From Acidobacteriota bacterium (lineage in GTDB: Bacteria > Acidobacteriota > Terriglobia > Terriglobales > Acidobacteriaceae), in NCBI GenBank assembly GCA_025353435.1, contig JANXQR010000392.1:1-23986 (forward strand): a stretch of DNA of 23,986 nt, written 5' to 3'. Every line of letters begins with the position of its first letter. The first letter of the stretch is position 1. Below, piece by piece: positions 8,676 to 16,916 of the stretch. The position numbers were made by a program, and so were the translations under genes. The notes under the pieces were generated by a model. It was not told the origin of the DNA. It saw only the letters and a program-made list of their open reading frames with translations, and did no database searches.

Positions 8676-9251
8676 TTACGATTTGAATTCCGATCCCAAT
8701 TCCGAAATTGCGGCCGAATCTTCGTCCTGCATGGGCTCAAGATTCGCTGGGGTAGTGCGAGGGCCTCTGGAGTTACATGCGGGAGTTGATTTGATGAGTC
8801 GCTTCCCTGCCCCATGCTCCTCACGGTATCGACGCGCTCCAAATGTGTCGTCGAGGGTCTGCTGACTGCGGCGGCCTGACTCGATGGCGTCCAGCGCATC
8901 ACCTTCTTCGATGAGCGTCTGGGCCTGGAGGCGTTCGAGGCGCTTGGCAAGGTATGCCTGCCGCGCATGGACTACCCTAATTTCCGCTGCAGCAATCCTT
9001 GGCGTAAGGGAAGCGGCGCAACGTGCAGCAAATTTCACCTCAACCATCGCCGCGGTTCGATCGGTTGCGTCGCCTTCCCGGACACTCGCCGCGAGCAGTT
9101 CCCGCCCTGCGTGCTCCCTCGCAATGGCGGAAGTGCGCGCATGCTCGAGAGCCCACAAATCGCCAAGCACGGATTCTAGAGCCATTCCCTGCTGCTCTTC
9201 TTCAACGTCGCGAACGTGCAATAAGCGGCGCAGGGCGTTTGAAACTGGCAT
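8676..9251 (-). CDS. fliJ: flagellar export protein FliJ
   Basis: The 191-residue product is Ala/Glu/Arg-rich and mostly predicted helical coiled coil across about residues 1-140, with an N-terminus (N-A-L-R-R-L-L-H-V-R-D-V-E-E-E) like FliJ. FliJ is the central stalk of the export ATPase ring and recycles chaperones. Sequence similarity in this family is weak, so the assignment rests on the coiled-coil character and on its place directly after fliI: only 3 bases separate the fliI stop from this ATG. It is somewhat longer than the usual 145-150 residues; the last 50 or so are polar and may be a lineage extension. Confidence 0.82.
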   Translation of the reverse strand: MPVSNALRRLLHVRDVEEEQQGMALESVLGDLWALEHARTSAIAREHAGRELLAASVREGDATDRTAAMVEVKFAARCAASLTPRIAAAEIRVVHARQAYLAKRLERLQAQTLIEEGDALDAIESGRRSQQTLDDTFGARRYREEHGAGKRLIKSTPACNSRGPRTTPANLEPMQDEDSAAISELGSEFKS

Positions 9252-9254
9252 GGT

Positions 9255-10568
9255 CTACACCGCGGCGGCGAGGCAGGCGAGCCCGCGCACCGCATCGGCA
9301 AACCCGACGCGCTCGGTTGCATCCTGAGCGAGGAATGCGCGCAGCGAACCGCGGGCACGCAGAGCGCGGTCCAGGTCAGGATCAGAGCCGGCCTTGTACG
9401 CGCCGATGCGCACCAGGTCCTCCGATCGCGCGTAAACGGCCATCAGGCGCCGAATGAGACCGGCATGCTCGCGGTGCGCAGGCTCGGTGACCGCGGGCAT
9501 GAGACGGCTAACGGAATCGAGCACCGCGATGGGCGGATACCAGCCCTCTGAAGCCAGGGAGCGAGAGAGAACTATGTGACCATCGAGAAGAGAACGCACC
9601 GCGTCCACCAGCGGATCCTGCTGATCGTCGCCTTCCATCAGCACCGTATAAAACGCTGTGATGGAGCCGGTCTTGAACTGCCCGGTTCGCTCCACAAGAC
9701 GGGCGAGTCTCGTAAACACTGAGGGCGTGTAGCCCTTGGCGGTGGGGGGCTCGCCGGCGGCAAGTCCGATTTCGCGAGCGGCCATGGCGAAGCGTGTGAG
9801 CGAATCAAGGACCAGCAAAACGTGCTTGCCCTGCGCCGCAAAATATTCCGCCACGGTGGTGGCTGCGAGTGCGGCGCGCATGCGGAGCAGGGGGCTCTGG
9901 TCCGATGTGGAGACGAGCACTACGGAACGCGCGCGGCCTTCTTCGCCCAGCGCATGCTCGAGGAACTCGCCAACTTCGCGGCCACGCTCGCCAACCAGGC
10001 CGACTACGGTTACGTCGGCTTCGGTATTGCGCGTCATCATGCCGATCAGTGTGCTCTTGCCTACGCCGGAGCCGCCGAAGATGCCCACGCGCTGCCCGCG
10101 GCCCACGGTCAGCAGGGCGTCGATGGCACGGATACCGGTGCCGAGCGGAGTGCGAATGGCGACGCGGTCGAGCGGTGCGCGCACTTTGGTGTCGAGCGCG
10201 AATGTGGCTTGCGCGACCGGTGCGCGTTGGCCGTCGATGGCCTGCCCGAGCGCGTTGAGAACGCGGCCGATGAGCGCGGGGCCGACCTCGATTTGAGGAA
10301 CCTTTCCCAGCGCTGAAATCCGGTCGCCGAAACGAATCCCGTCGGCGCTCTCAACCGGCATCGACAATACGTTGGGGCCACGGAATCCGATGACCTCGGC
10401 GGCATGTGCGTTACCGTATTGATCCTGAATCTCGCAACACTCGCCAACCGAGGCGAGCGGCCCAGCCGACTCGATGGTCTGACCCACTGACTCAAGCACC
10501 TGCCCGTGCCAGCGCCATGGCTGAGTGCGGCCGAGGTGGGCAAAGTAGGTGTCGAGCAACGCGGTCAA
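9255..10568 (-). CDS. fliI: flagellum-specific export ATPase FliI
   Basis: The 437-residue protein is an F1-beta-like ATPase. The Walker A motif G-G-S-G-V-G-K-S-T lies at residues 165-173. The catalytic region has G-E-R-G-R-E-V-G-E-F and a Walker B stretch L-L-V-L-D-S-L-T-R-F-A-M-A-A-R-E. The GEPPTAKGYTPSVF segment is characteristic of the FliI/SctN class. It energises export of flagellar subunits at the cytoplasmic face with FliH and FliJ. The start is a TTG whose last two bases overlap the fliH TGA stop (TTGA overlap), with GGAG 7 bases upstream inside the end of fliH, indicating translational coupling. Confidence 0.96.
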   Translation of the reverse strand: MTALLDTYFAHLGRTQPWRWHGQVLESVGQTIESAGPLASVGECCEIQDQYGNAHAAEVIGFRGPNVLSMPVESADGIRFGDRISALGKVPQIEVGPALIGRVLNALGQAIDGQRAPVAQATFALDTKVRAPLDRVAIRTPLGTGIRAIDALLTVGRGQRVGIFGGSGVGKSTLIGMMTRNTEADVTVVGLVGERGREVGEFLEHALGEEGRARSVVLVSTSDQSPLLRMRAALAATTVAEYFAAQGKHVLLVLDSLTRFAMAAREIGLAAGEPPTAKGYTPSVFTRLARLVERTGQFKTGSITAFYTVLMEGDDQQDPLVDAVRSLLDGHIVLSRSLASEGWYPPIAVLDSVSRLMPAVTEPAHREHAGLIRRLMAVYARSEDLVRIGAYKAGSDPDLDRALRARGSLRAFLAQDATERVGFADAVRGLACLAAAV

Positions 10569-11353
10569 AGGGTAAGCTCCATGCTCGCCAACAATTTCTC
10601 CGGGACAGAAGACGCACTTGCAGCCCGATCGAAGAAGCCTCGCTCGATCTCACTCAGTTGCGCGCGGACCCCCAGATCGACTGAGCCAAGTTCCGTTTCG
10701 ACCGAGCAATCGCCAAGCCGCATGCCGTCTCCCGCCAGAACCTGCGGCTTGACGGGAAGGTTGGGCAGGTGGGCGATCGCCTCTGTCCACAGCTCGAGCT
10801 CAGCTGGAGGCACGCGAAGACGGACGCTGGTGGACGCGGCAAGCTGTCCCAGCGCCACGCGAACGGCCCCTGTGAGCAACAACGGATCCATCTGCGCTTC
10901 GCGGCGCAAGATACGTGAGGACACGGCGAGGGCCAGTTTTACCACTTCATACTCCACAGCCTGCAGGTAGCGATCGCGCTCGCCCGCAAAGCTGGCCACC
11001 ATGCATTCGATTTGCGCGGCGAGGCGTTGGCTTGCAGGCCCCTGGGAGGCGCGCTCTGTGGTGCATCCCTGCTGTATTCCCTGCGCGCGGCCGGCCTCAA
11101 AGCTGCGGCAGGTCTCTTCTTCCAGCCGCTTGTCGAACTCAGTTTGCAAGAGTGGCGTAGGACTCTCCAGTGGCGAGGCAGCTTGCGTCGATGCTCCGGG
11201 AACATTCAACTTTGGCGCGCCACCCCCCCACGCTTCCCAGTCGGGCAAATCCGCATGAGGAAGCCGAGGGCAGTCCCAGACTTCGATAACATCTGGCCGG
11301 CTGTTTCGCTCTATGACGCCGCTCGATTCCACAAGGCCTCGCACAAAGTTCAT
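10565..11353 (-). CDS. fliH: flagellar assembly protein FliH
   Basis: The 262-residue protein shows the FliH pattern: a variable Pro-rich N-terminus (1-70), a helical, Glu/Gln/Arg-rich middle with spaced glycines (about 74-140), and a conserved C-terminal domain with E-V-V-K-L-A-L-A-V-S-S-R-I-L-R-R-E, L-R-V-P-P-A-E-L and a GDCSVETELGSVDLG stretch. This domain is shared with the F-type ATPase delta subunit and SctL. FliH binds and restrains FliI and docks it to the C ring. It sits between fliG (3 bases between that stop and this ATG) and fliI (4-base overlap), so the three genes are translationally coupled. Length is close to typical. Confidence 0.93.
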   Translation of the reverse strand: MNFVRGLVESSGVIERNSRPDVIEVWDCPRLPHADLPDWEAWGGGAPKLNVPGASTQAASPLESPTPLLQTEFDKRLEEETCRSFEAGRAQGIQQGCTTERASQGPASQRLAAQIECMVASFAGERDRYLQAVEYEVVKLALAVSSRILRREAQMDPLLLTGAVRVALGQLAASTSVRLRVPPAELELWTEAIAHLPNLPVKPQVLAGDGMRLGDCSVETELGSVDLGVRAQLSEIERGFFDRAASASSVPEKLLASMELTL

Positions 11354-11356
11354 TTT

Positions 11357-12406
11357 TTACGCCAGCATCTCGTCGCCCGTTTCGAGCTTCAGAATTACCT
11401 TGCCCTCGGCCTCGAGACGCCGGGCCAGGGTGAGAATCTCCTGCTGCGCCTGCGCAACCTCACGCGAACGCACGGGCCCCAGAACTTCCATGTCCTCTTT
11501 CAGCATGTCGACGGCGCGCGAACTCATAGCCTTGAATATCTGCGCGCGCAGTTCGTCATTGGCCCCGCGCAATGCCATCGCGAGCTGGCGCTTGTCCACA
11601 CCGGTAACGATCTCACGAATGCTGGCGGCCGGCACCGTCACCAGGTCTTCAAACGTGAACATCAAATTGCGGATACCGAGAGCAAGCTCCGGCTGCCCCT
11701 CCTCGATGGTTTCGAGAATGTGCTTGGACTCCTCGGCATTGAGCCGGTTGAGCAGGTCGGCCACGGCCTTGAAGCCGGAGTAACTCTTGCGACCGGTATC
11801 GCCCATGCTCTCCAAACGCCGGTGCAGGATGTGCGCCACCTTCTGCGCCATCTCCGGCGAGAACTGCCGCATCTCCGCCAGGCGCTGGATTGAGACCACC
11901 TTGTGCTCCTCGCTCAAGCTCTCCAAAACTTGTGACGCCTTGCGCGGGTCAAGATGGGCGAGTACCAGAGCGATGGTCTGCGGATGCTCGCTATCGAGCA
12001 GCTTGCCGAGTTGCTGGGGATCCGTACGCTGCAGCTTGGCGAGGTTGCCTTGGGACGCTTCCTGCGAGTGGCGCACCTGCGCGAGAAGGTCCTCGGCACG
12101 CTGTTTTCCAAAGGCTTCCACCAGCAGCCGGTTGGCAAAGTCCAGGCCACCGTGCACCATGAAGTTCTGCGTTTCCAGCAGCTGCCAGAACTCCTCGACG
12201 ACTTCGGCGGTCAGCTCCGGCGCAACCGTGCGGAGATCGGCAAGCTCCTCGGTCAGTCGCTGCACATCGGCATCGGGAAGGGTGCGCAGAATCTCCTTGG
12301 CCAGATCCTCGCCCATGGCGATGAGCAGGATCGCTGCCTTGCGAACGCCGTCGATCTCCCCGGACCTTCGCCGCGATGCTCCTTGTTCGCTTTCCTGATC
12401 CGCCAT
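11357..12406 (-). CDS. fliG: flagellar motor switch protein FliG
   Basis: The 349-residue protein has all three FliG domains. The N-terminal domain (about 20-110) begins V-R-K-A-A-I-L-L-I-A-M-G-E and binds FliF. The middle domain carries the conserved E-H-P-Q-T-I-A-L motif (about 139-146). The C-terminal torque domain contains the F-T-F-E-D-L-V segment, D-K-R-Q-L-A-M-A-L-R-G-A, and the charged helix with M-L-K-E-D-M-E-V-L-G-P-V-R, which faces the stator. FliG forms the upper C ring and sets rotation direction. A strong AGGGG ribosome site precedes the ATG. It lies 94 bases after fliF. Confidence 0.97.
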   Translation of the reverse strand: MADQESEQGASRRRSGEIDGVRKAAILLIAMGEDLAKEILRTLPDADVQRLTEELADLRTVAPELTAEVVEEFWQLLETQNFMVHGGLDFANRLLVEAFGKQRAEDLLAQVRHSQEASQGNLAKLQRTDPQQLGKLLDSEHPQTIALVLAHLDPRKASQVLESLSEEHKVVSIQRLAEMRQFSPEMAQKVAHILHRRLESMGDTGRKSYSGFKAVADLLNRLNAEESKHILETIEEGQPELALGIRNLMFTFEDLVTVPAASIREIVTGVDKRQLAMALRGANDELRAQIFKAMSSRAVDMLKEDMEVLGPVRSREVAQAQQEILTLARRLEAEGKVILKLETGDEMLA

Positions 12407-12500
12407 TGCGTTCCCCTAGCCTTCTTCTCAAGGCGCCTCGCCTGGTGTCTGCGAGTGCCTCGATCAACCTTGCTTCAATTGACCCGATCGCGGTACCCGG

Positions 12501-14135
12501 TCACTCCGAATGAATCCAGCTCTGCAACAACCGTGAACTCTGCGCCGGCTCCCGCTTGAGGTGCTCGGCCACCTGTTCGAAGACCTCCTGAGCGTGGGTT
12601 CGCACCGCATCCGGCCCAGGCTGCACGGGCGGGTTGAGCGCAGGTTTGACCGTGGATTGAGCGGGAAGCTCTTTGGCCGTCGCTTTGAGAACAACGGGCG
12701 TCCCGGCTCGCTTGAACACCGGGCGTACACCGAACGTCACCAGAACCAGCATTGCAATCAGCAGGGCTGCGTATTTCACCAACTGGGGTGAGCTTTCCGC
12801 TTCTTTCAATACCCGCGCCAAAGGCGAGACTGCGGCGGGCGGGCGATTGTCGTCGAAGGCAAGATCCTGAACCGTGAGCATGTCGCCACGCTGAGTGTCG
12901 AAGCCAACCGCCGCCTGGGCAAGAGTAGTGAGGTTGTGCAATTCGTCGGCCGAGCGAGCCTGCCAGACGGGCGCCTTGCCCTTGGCTGCCGGCTGCATCA
13001 GGCGATCGTTGACCACAATGGCCGCGGTCAAACGCCGCACGCGCCCCGGGCTCTCGACGACGTGCCGCACTGTCTTTGAAACGCCATAGGTACTGGCCTC
13101 AGTCTTGGCGGACTGTGGCGGCGTGGTCTGCTGCGGATAGACTGGCAACGCCTGCGAATTGGGTGCGTTGGAAGCGGTTCCCGGAACTCCGGCGGCCACG
13201 GGCAGATTCCCAGCCGTCTGCTCGGAGCGCTGAACAGAAAGCGTGGCGCTCTGGTCCGGGTCGTAGGTCTCTTCCGTCTGCTCCGTTGCGGCGTCATCGT
13301 ACCCCAATGTCACGGAGGCACGCACATTTCCCATGCCAGTGACCGGTTCGAGAGTGGCAATCAGTTTTTCTTCGAGCGCCTGCTCGGCGGTGAGCCGCAT
13401 GGCTTCGGCGGTCTTGGGACCAAGCGGTAGATGGCCCGCCGCATCAACTAGGACCACGCGCTCCGGCGTGAGTCCATCGACGGCCGAGGCCACCAGGTTG
13501 CGAATCGCTTCGGGCTCGCCGTCGGCAAGGTCCCGGTGCCGGAGCTTGAGAACCACGGAAGCCTTAGCGGGGCGCTCCTGTTCTCGGAACAGCGAATCGT
13601 GGAGCATGACCAGGTGAACTCGGGCCGACTCAACGTCAGCAAGCGATCCAACTGTGTGCTCAAGTTCCCCTTCGAGGGCGCGCTGATAGTTCACCTGCTC
13701 GTCGAATTCCGATCCAACCCAGTTGGGCTTGTCGAAAAGCTCGAAGCCCAGCCGTCCGCTCTTCACACCACCTTTGGCAGCAGTGGCCAGACGCGCCTTG
13801 TCGAGCTGCGATGCGGGTACCCGAAGCACGCCCCCGCTTGCCGCCACATCAAACGGAATCTGTGCCTGAGTGAGAGTCTGGCTAATCTGACGCGCATCTT
13901 CGGGATCGAGGTCGGCATACAGAATGCGCCAGTCGGTGCGCAGGGCATTCCACAGAAGGAAAGCCGCCATGCCCCCCAGCAGCAACGCGAAGACGACGGC
14001 CCAGCCGCGTTGCTGCGGCTGCATTCCGGCCCATCGCACCCGCGCCCGCAACCACACGGCGCCGAGGCCGGCCGCCAGGGGAACTTTGCCCCCCGGTACG
14101 CCCCCGCTTTTTTCCAACTCTGTTCCCGTCGCCAT
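12501..14135 (-). CDS. fliF: flagellar MS-ring protein FliF
   Basis: The 544-residue protein has the FliF layout. The first transmembrane helix is at about 45-63. A YscJ/FliF ring-building domain follows (I-L-Y-A-D-L-D-P-E-D-A-R-Q-I, then the G-R-L-G-F-E-L-F-D-K-P and Y-Q-R-A-L-E-G-E-L-E-H-T-V segments). A long periplasmic Pro/Ser/Thr-rich loop lies around 290-350 and a second membrane helix at about 451-470. The cytoplasmic tail ends in R-L-L-Q-S-W-I-H, the segment that binds FliG, the next gene. FliF forms the MS ring, the base on which the motor and export gate assemble. Length matches the usual 530-570. Confidence 0.97.
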   Translation of the reverse strand: MATGTELEKSGGVPGGKVPLAAGLGAVWLRARVRWAGMQPQQRGWAVVFALLLGGMAAFLLWNALRTDWRILYADLDPEDARQISQTLTQAQIPFDVAASGGVLRVPASQLDKARLATAAKGGVKSGRLGFELFDKPNWVGSEFDEQVNYQRALEGELEHTVGSLADVESARVHLVMLHDSLFREQERPAKASVVLKLRHRDLADGEPEAIRNLVASAVDGLTPERVVLVDAAGHLPLGPKTAEAMRLTAEQALEEKLIATLEPVTGMGNVRASVTLGYDDAATEQTEETYDPDQSATLSVQRSEQTAGNLPVAAGVPGTASNAPNSQALPVYPQQTTPPQSAKTEASTYGVSKTVRHVVESPGRVRRLTAAIVVNDRLMQPAAKGKAPVWQARSADELHNLTTLAQAAVGFDTQRGDMLTVQDLAFDDNRPPAAVSPLARVLKEAESSPQLVKYAALLIAMLVLVTFGVRPVFKRAGTPVVLKATAKELPAQSTVKPALNPPVQPGPDAVRTHAQEVFEQVAEHLKREPAQSSRLLQSWIHSE

Positions 14136-14208
14136 AACTTCCGTTTCCCGTCACCTTGTTCGCTGCAATTCCCGAATGCGCTTCGCGCCGGACAATTTCA
14201 AGTAAGCA

Positions 14209-14526
14209 TCAGAACTGCATGCTCATCACCTGCTGGTAAGCCTGCACAGCCTTGTTGCGCACCGCCAGCGCGAGTTCGAATGCCATGCTGGCCTTCTCGG
14301 TGGCAATCATGGCCTGATGCACATCGACTCCGGAGCCTGTCATTAAGCCCTTGACCGCGACGGCGGCCTGATCCTGCAGCGAGTTCACCTCGCCTATTGC
14401 GCCGGTCATCAGATCGGAAAACGGAGCGGCGCCGCCGGCTTTGGCATTGGCACTAATCCCCGCGGCTGTTCCCGCCGATGAAGCGATTGAGGCAGCTACG
14501 CCTGCGATGGGGTTGAAGGTTGTCAT
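14209..14526 (-). CDS. fliE: flagellar hook-basal body complex protein FliE
   Basis: The 105-residue protein matches FliE in size and in its C-terminal half: L-Q-D-Q-A-A-V-A-V-K-G-L, then D-V-H-Q-A-M-I-A-T-E-K-A-S-M-A-F and a last helix N-K-A-V-Q-A-Y-Q-Q-V-M-S-M-Q. FliE joins the MS ring to the proximal rod and is the first rod protein exported. The Ala/Gly-rich N-terminus is variable in the family. AGGAG lies 5 bases before the ATG. It lies between flgC (53 bases) and fliF (73 bases), the canonical order. Confidence 0.95.
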   Translation of the reverse strand: MTTFNPIAGVAASIASSAGTAAGISANAKAGGAAPFSDLMTGAIGEVNSLQDQAAVAVKGLMTGSGVDVHQAMIATEKASMAFELALAVRNKAVQAYQQVMSMQF

Positions 14527-14579
14527 GTGTGCTCCTGCCTGCCTTGAAATTCTTGTTTCTCGATCGGTGTCGTGCCCGA

Positions 14580-15083
14580 CTATGATTTGGCGATCTCGAG
14601 TGCCGCGGTAATCATGCCCTTCTCAGCCTGAACGGCTGAACCGTTGAGGCCATAAGCACGCGTTGCTCCCATGAGATCGACCATCTCTGTGAGGGGATTA
14701 ATGTCGGGATAGGCGACGTATCCGTCTGGACCCGCGTCCGGGTGTCCGGGATCGTAACGCTTTAGCGGCGCGCCCGGATCTTCGATGACCTGTGCAATGT
14801 GAACGCCGCCCGCAGGCTGTGCCGGGTTTGCGACGCCGAGGAGGGGAGGCAGAGCCGGAAACGCAAAGCCTGCCGACGATGAACCGGAGACATTCGAAAA
14901 TGACTCGGCGAACGTAGCGTCCCCGCCATTGGCTGCGAACACCACATGTTGACGGTGGTATGGGCCACCTGCCGCGGTGCGCGTGGTCTCGGCGTTCGCC
15001 ATGTTGGCAGCCACGACCTCGGCGCGCATGCGCTCGGCCTGCATGGCGCTTCCCGACGTCTCCATAAGTCCGAATAGATTCAC
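14580..15083 (-). CDS. flgC: flagellar basal-body rod protein FlgC
   Basis: The 167-residue protein begins with the rod-protein helix containing A-A-N-M-A-N-A-E-T-T-R-T and ends with the conserved FlgC C-terminus (D-I-N-P-L-T-E-M-V-D-L-M, R-A-Y-G-L-N). It forms part of the proximal rod with FlgB and FliE. The start is GTG at 15083 with GGAG 6 bases upstream. The Ser/Gly/Ala-rich centre (about 60-100) makes it slightly longer than the usual 135-150. Gap to flgB is 45 bases. Confidence 0.95.
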   Translation of the reverse strand: MNLFGLMETSGSAMQAERMRAEVVAANMANAETTRTAAGGPYHRQHVVFAANGGDATFAESFSNVSGSSSAGFAFPALPPLLGVANPAQPAGGVHIAQVIEDPGAPLKRYDPGHPDAGPDGYVAYPDINPLTEMVDLMGATRAYGLNGSAVQAEKGMITAALEIAKS

Positions 15084-15128
15084 TTGTCACTCCAATCCAC
15101 GAAACTCAGCGATCCTTACGCTGCACGG

Positions 15129-15488
15129 TTACTTGTCGGCATGAATTGCATTCATCGTCAACTGGTACTGCTGGCGCAACAGAGCCACGCCGGTCTTGAA
15201 CTGCAACTGCGCCTCGGCCAGGTTGAGACTCTCGCGATCCATGGAAACGTTGTTGCCGTCGGGGCGCGCAACCAGTCCGTCCTCGAACCTGACATGCACG
15301 GGCTGCGCGCTGCCTCCGGCTTCTGCGCCGCTGATTGCGGTTTTCATCTCTGACTCGAAGTCCAGCCCCACGGCGCGATAACCCGGGGTGTCGATGTTGG
15401 CCATGTTCTGGGCGGAAAGCTTGGCCGCGCTGGTCGCGAGGTCGAGGTAGCGTTCCACCTGATCGCTGGTTAGTGTCTCGATGCGCAT
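15129..15488 (-). CDS. flgB: flagellar basal-body rod protein FlgB
   Basis: The 119-residue protein has the N-terminal rod signature (S-A-Q-N-M-A-N-I-D-T-P-G-Y-R-A-V) and the C-terminal E-A-Q-L-Q-F-K-T-G-V-A-L-L-R-Q-Q-Y segment of FlgB. It is a proximal rod component. A very strong ribosome site (AAGGAGGAG) lies 6 bases before the ATG. The upstream sigma54 activator gene ends 30 bases before it, so the two are probably co-transcribed. Confidence 0.95.
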   Translation of the reverse strand: MRIETLTSDQVERYLDLATSAAKLSAQNMANIDTPGYRAVGLDFESEMKTAISGAEAGGSAQPVHVRFEDGLVARPDGNNVSMDRESLNLAEAQLQFKTGVALLRQQYQLTMNAIHADK

Positions 15489-15518
15489 GTCGGCTCCTCC
15501 TTTGAAAGCTGGCCGCAG

Positions 15519-16850
15519 TTAATTCACCGACATGCCGAAATCAATTTCGCCTGCCGTAATGGTGGTGTCGTCACCGGCAAGAATCGCGGCGCGCTCGAGG
15601 ACATGCTCGAGCTCGCGCACATTGCCCGGCCAGTCATGCTGTTTCAGCATTGCCATGGCGCTCGGGTCCACTCTCTTGACGGGCTCTGTGCGTCCCATCT
15701 TCTCTAGGAAATGGCCAACCAGCAGGGGCAGGTCTTCCATGTGATCGATGAGCGACGGAGTGCGAATGAGGAACACGGCGAGGCGATAGTAAAGATCGGA
15801 GCGGAACGTGCCTTCCTGCGTACTCCGGGCGAGTTGGCGATGGGTTGCGGCGATGATGCGCACGTCCACTTTCAGCGTTTCGTTGTCACCGACACGCTGC
15901 AGTTCACCGCACTCCACGAAACGCAACAGCTTCGATTGCAGGGCAAGGGGCATTTCACCGATCTCATCCAGAAAGAGCGTGCCTCCGTCGGCGGCCTCGA
16001 TGCGGCCCATGCGTCCGTGCACTGCGCCCGTAAAGGCTCCGCGTGTGTGGCCGAACAATTCCGCTTCAAGTAACGCTTCCGGAATGGCCGCGCAGTTGAT
16101 GGCGATCAAGGGCTTGCGGCTGCGCGTGGAGAGCCGATGAAGCCCCTCAGCTACCAGTTCCTTGCCCGATCCGGTTGGGCCTTCGATGAGCACGGGGGTC
16201 GAGCGCGGAGCAACGAGCCGAATGCGCCGGCTTACATCCATCATGGAACTGGCGTTGCCGATCAGCCCTGGCAGGCGCTCTACAACTGGCTGTTCGCGCT
16301 TGGCGGGAATTGCCGGAAGAACCAGCACCGGCCCGGAGAGCGTCTCGGCGGACGGCTCCACGACTTCGATGATTGATACATTTGTTGCGAGTCTTACAGG
16401 CGCCGGAGGCTTCTTTGTATCCTTCTGGGCAGCGCCGTCACCCAAATCGGGAGCCGCGTTCCAAGCCGCGGTATCAGTGTCCTGGCTGGTGCGCAAGGCA
16501 TAATAAATTTCCTGACGATGCGGGCTGCGCGGTCCTTTGCAAGTGGCCGTGCCTTCGGCGTCGATCACGTCGACGGTTGGAAACGTAGACCGGAAATCGT
16601 GCATAAATTCGGCCATGTCAAGGTCGGGAAGCCACGCGTCAATGATGACCGCCTCGGGAACGGAAGACTCTGCCGCAGCCCATGCCTGGGCGCCGGTCTC
16701 GGCTTCGCGCACCTCCCAGCAAAGCCCGGTGAGCGTGGTATTGAGCCTCTGCCGAAAGCTCGGATCGGAGCTGGCTAGGAGAGCGGTGCGAGGTCGGATA
16801 CGAATGAGAGGCGCGGATGATAGTTGCGAAACCGGTAAGGTTGCCAGCAC
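15519..16850 (-). CDS. sigma54-dependent activator, HTH-less, with degenerate receiver (flagellar regulator)
   Basis: The 443-residue protein has a receiver-like N-terminus (about 20-100) that keeps a possible phospho-acceptor D71 (I-I-D-A-W-L-P) but lacks the usual N-terminal acidic pair (L-A-S-S-D-P). A linker to about 190 follows, then a complete AAA+ sigma54 activation domain: Walker A GPTGSGKE (224-231), the sigma54-contact loop GAFTGA (271-276), Walker B TLFLDEIG (291-298), R-finger region F-R-S-D-L-Y-Y-R-L, and lid W-P-G-N-V-R-E-L. It stops 24 residues after that helix, so there is no Fis-type DNA-binding domain. Start is GTG at 16850 with GGAGGA 7 bases upstream. Position at the head of the flgB operon suggests it activates flagellar genes, like FlgR/FleQ-class regulators. 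Confidence 0.92.
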   Translation of the reverse strand: MLATLPVSQLSSAPLIRIRPRTALLASSDPSFRQRLNTTLTGLCWEVREAETGAQAWAAAESSVPEAVIIDAWLPDLDMAEFMHDFRSTFPTVDVIDAEGTATCKGPRSPHRQEIYYALRTSQDTDTAAWNAAPDLGDGAAQKDTKKPPAPVRLATNVSIIEVVEPSAETLSGPVLVLPAIPAKREQPVVERLPGLIGNASSMMDVSRRIRLVAPRSTPVLIEGPTGSGKELVAEGLHRLSTRSRKPLIAINCAAIPEALLEAELFGHTRGAFTGAVHGRMGRIEAADGGTLFLDEIGEMPLALQSKLLRFVECGELQRVGDNETLKVDVRIIAATHRQLARSTQEGTFRSDLYYRLAVFLIRTPSLIDHMEDLPLLVGHFLEKMGRTEPVKRVDPSAMAMLKQHDWPGNVRELEHVLERAAILAGDDTTITAGEIDFGMSVN

Positions 16851-16916
16851 GAAGGGTTCCTCCAGTAGAAAACCAAAATGGCAGTGAGTTTCTCTTTTAG
16901 AAGATTTGGGCCGAGT

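Noticed and set aside
8618..8968. N-terminal extension of FliK back into fliJ
   Set aside because: The extension is Arg/Ser-rich and overlaps fliJ; an ATG after the fliJ stop gives a sensible FliK.
11012..11893. 293-codon plus-strand ORF opposite fliH/fliG
   Set aside because: Spans two genuine minus-strand genes and their junction, no recognisable motifs; shadow frame.
13536..14354. 272-codon plus-strand ORF opposite fliF/fliE
   Set aside because: Covers the fliF-fliE junction antisense, no family features.
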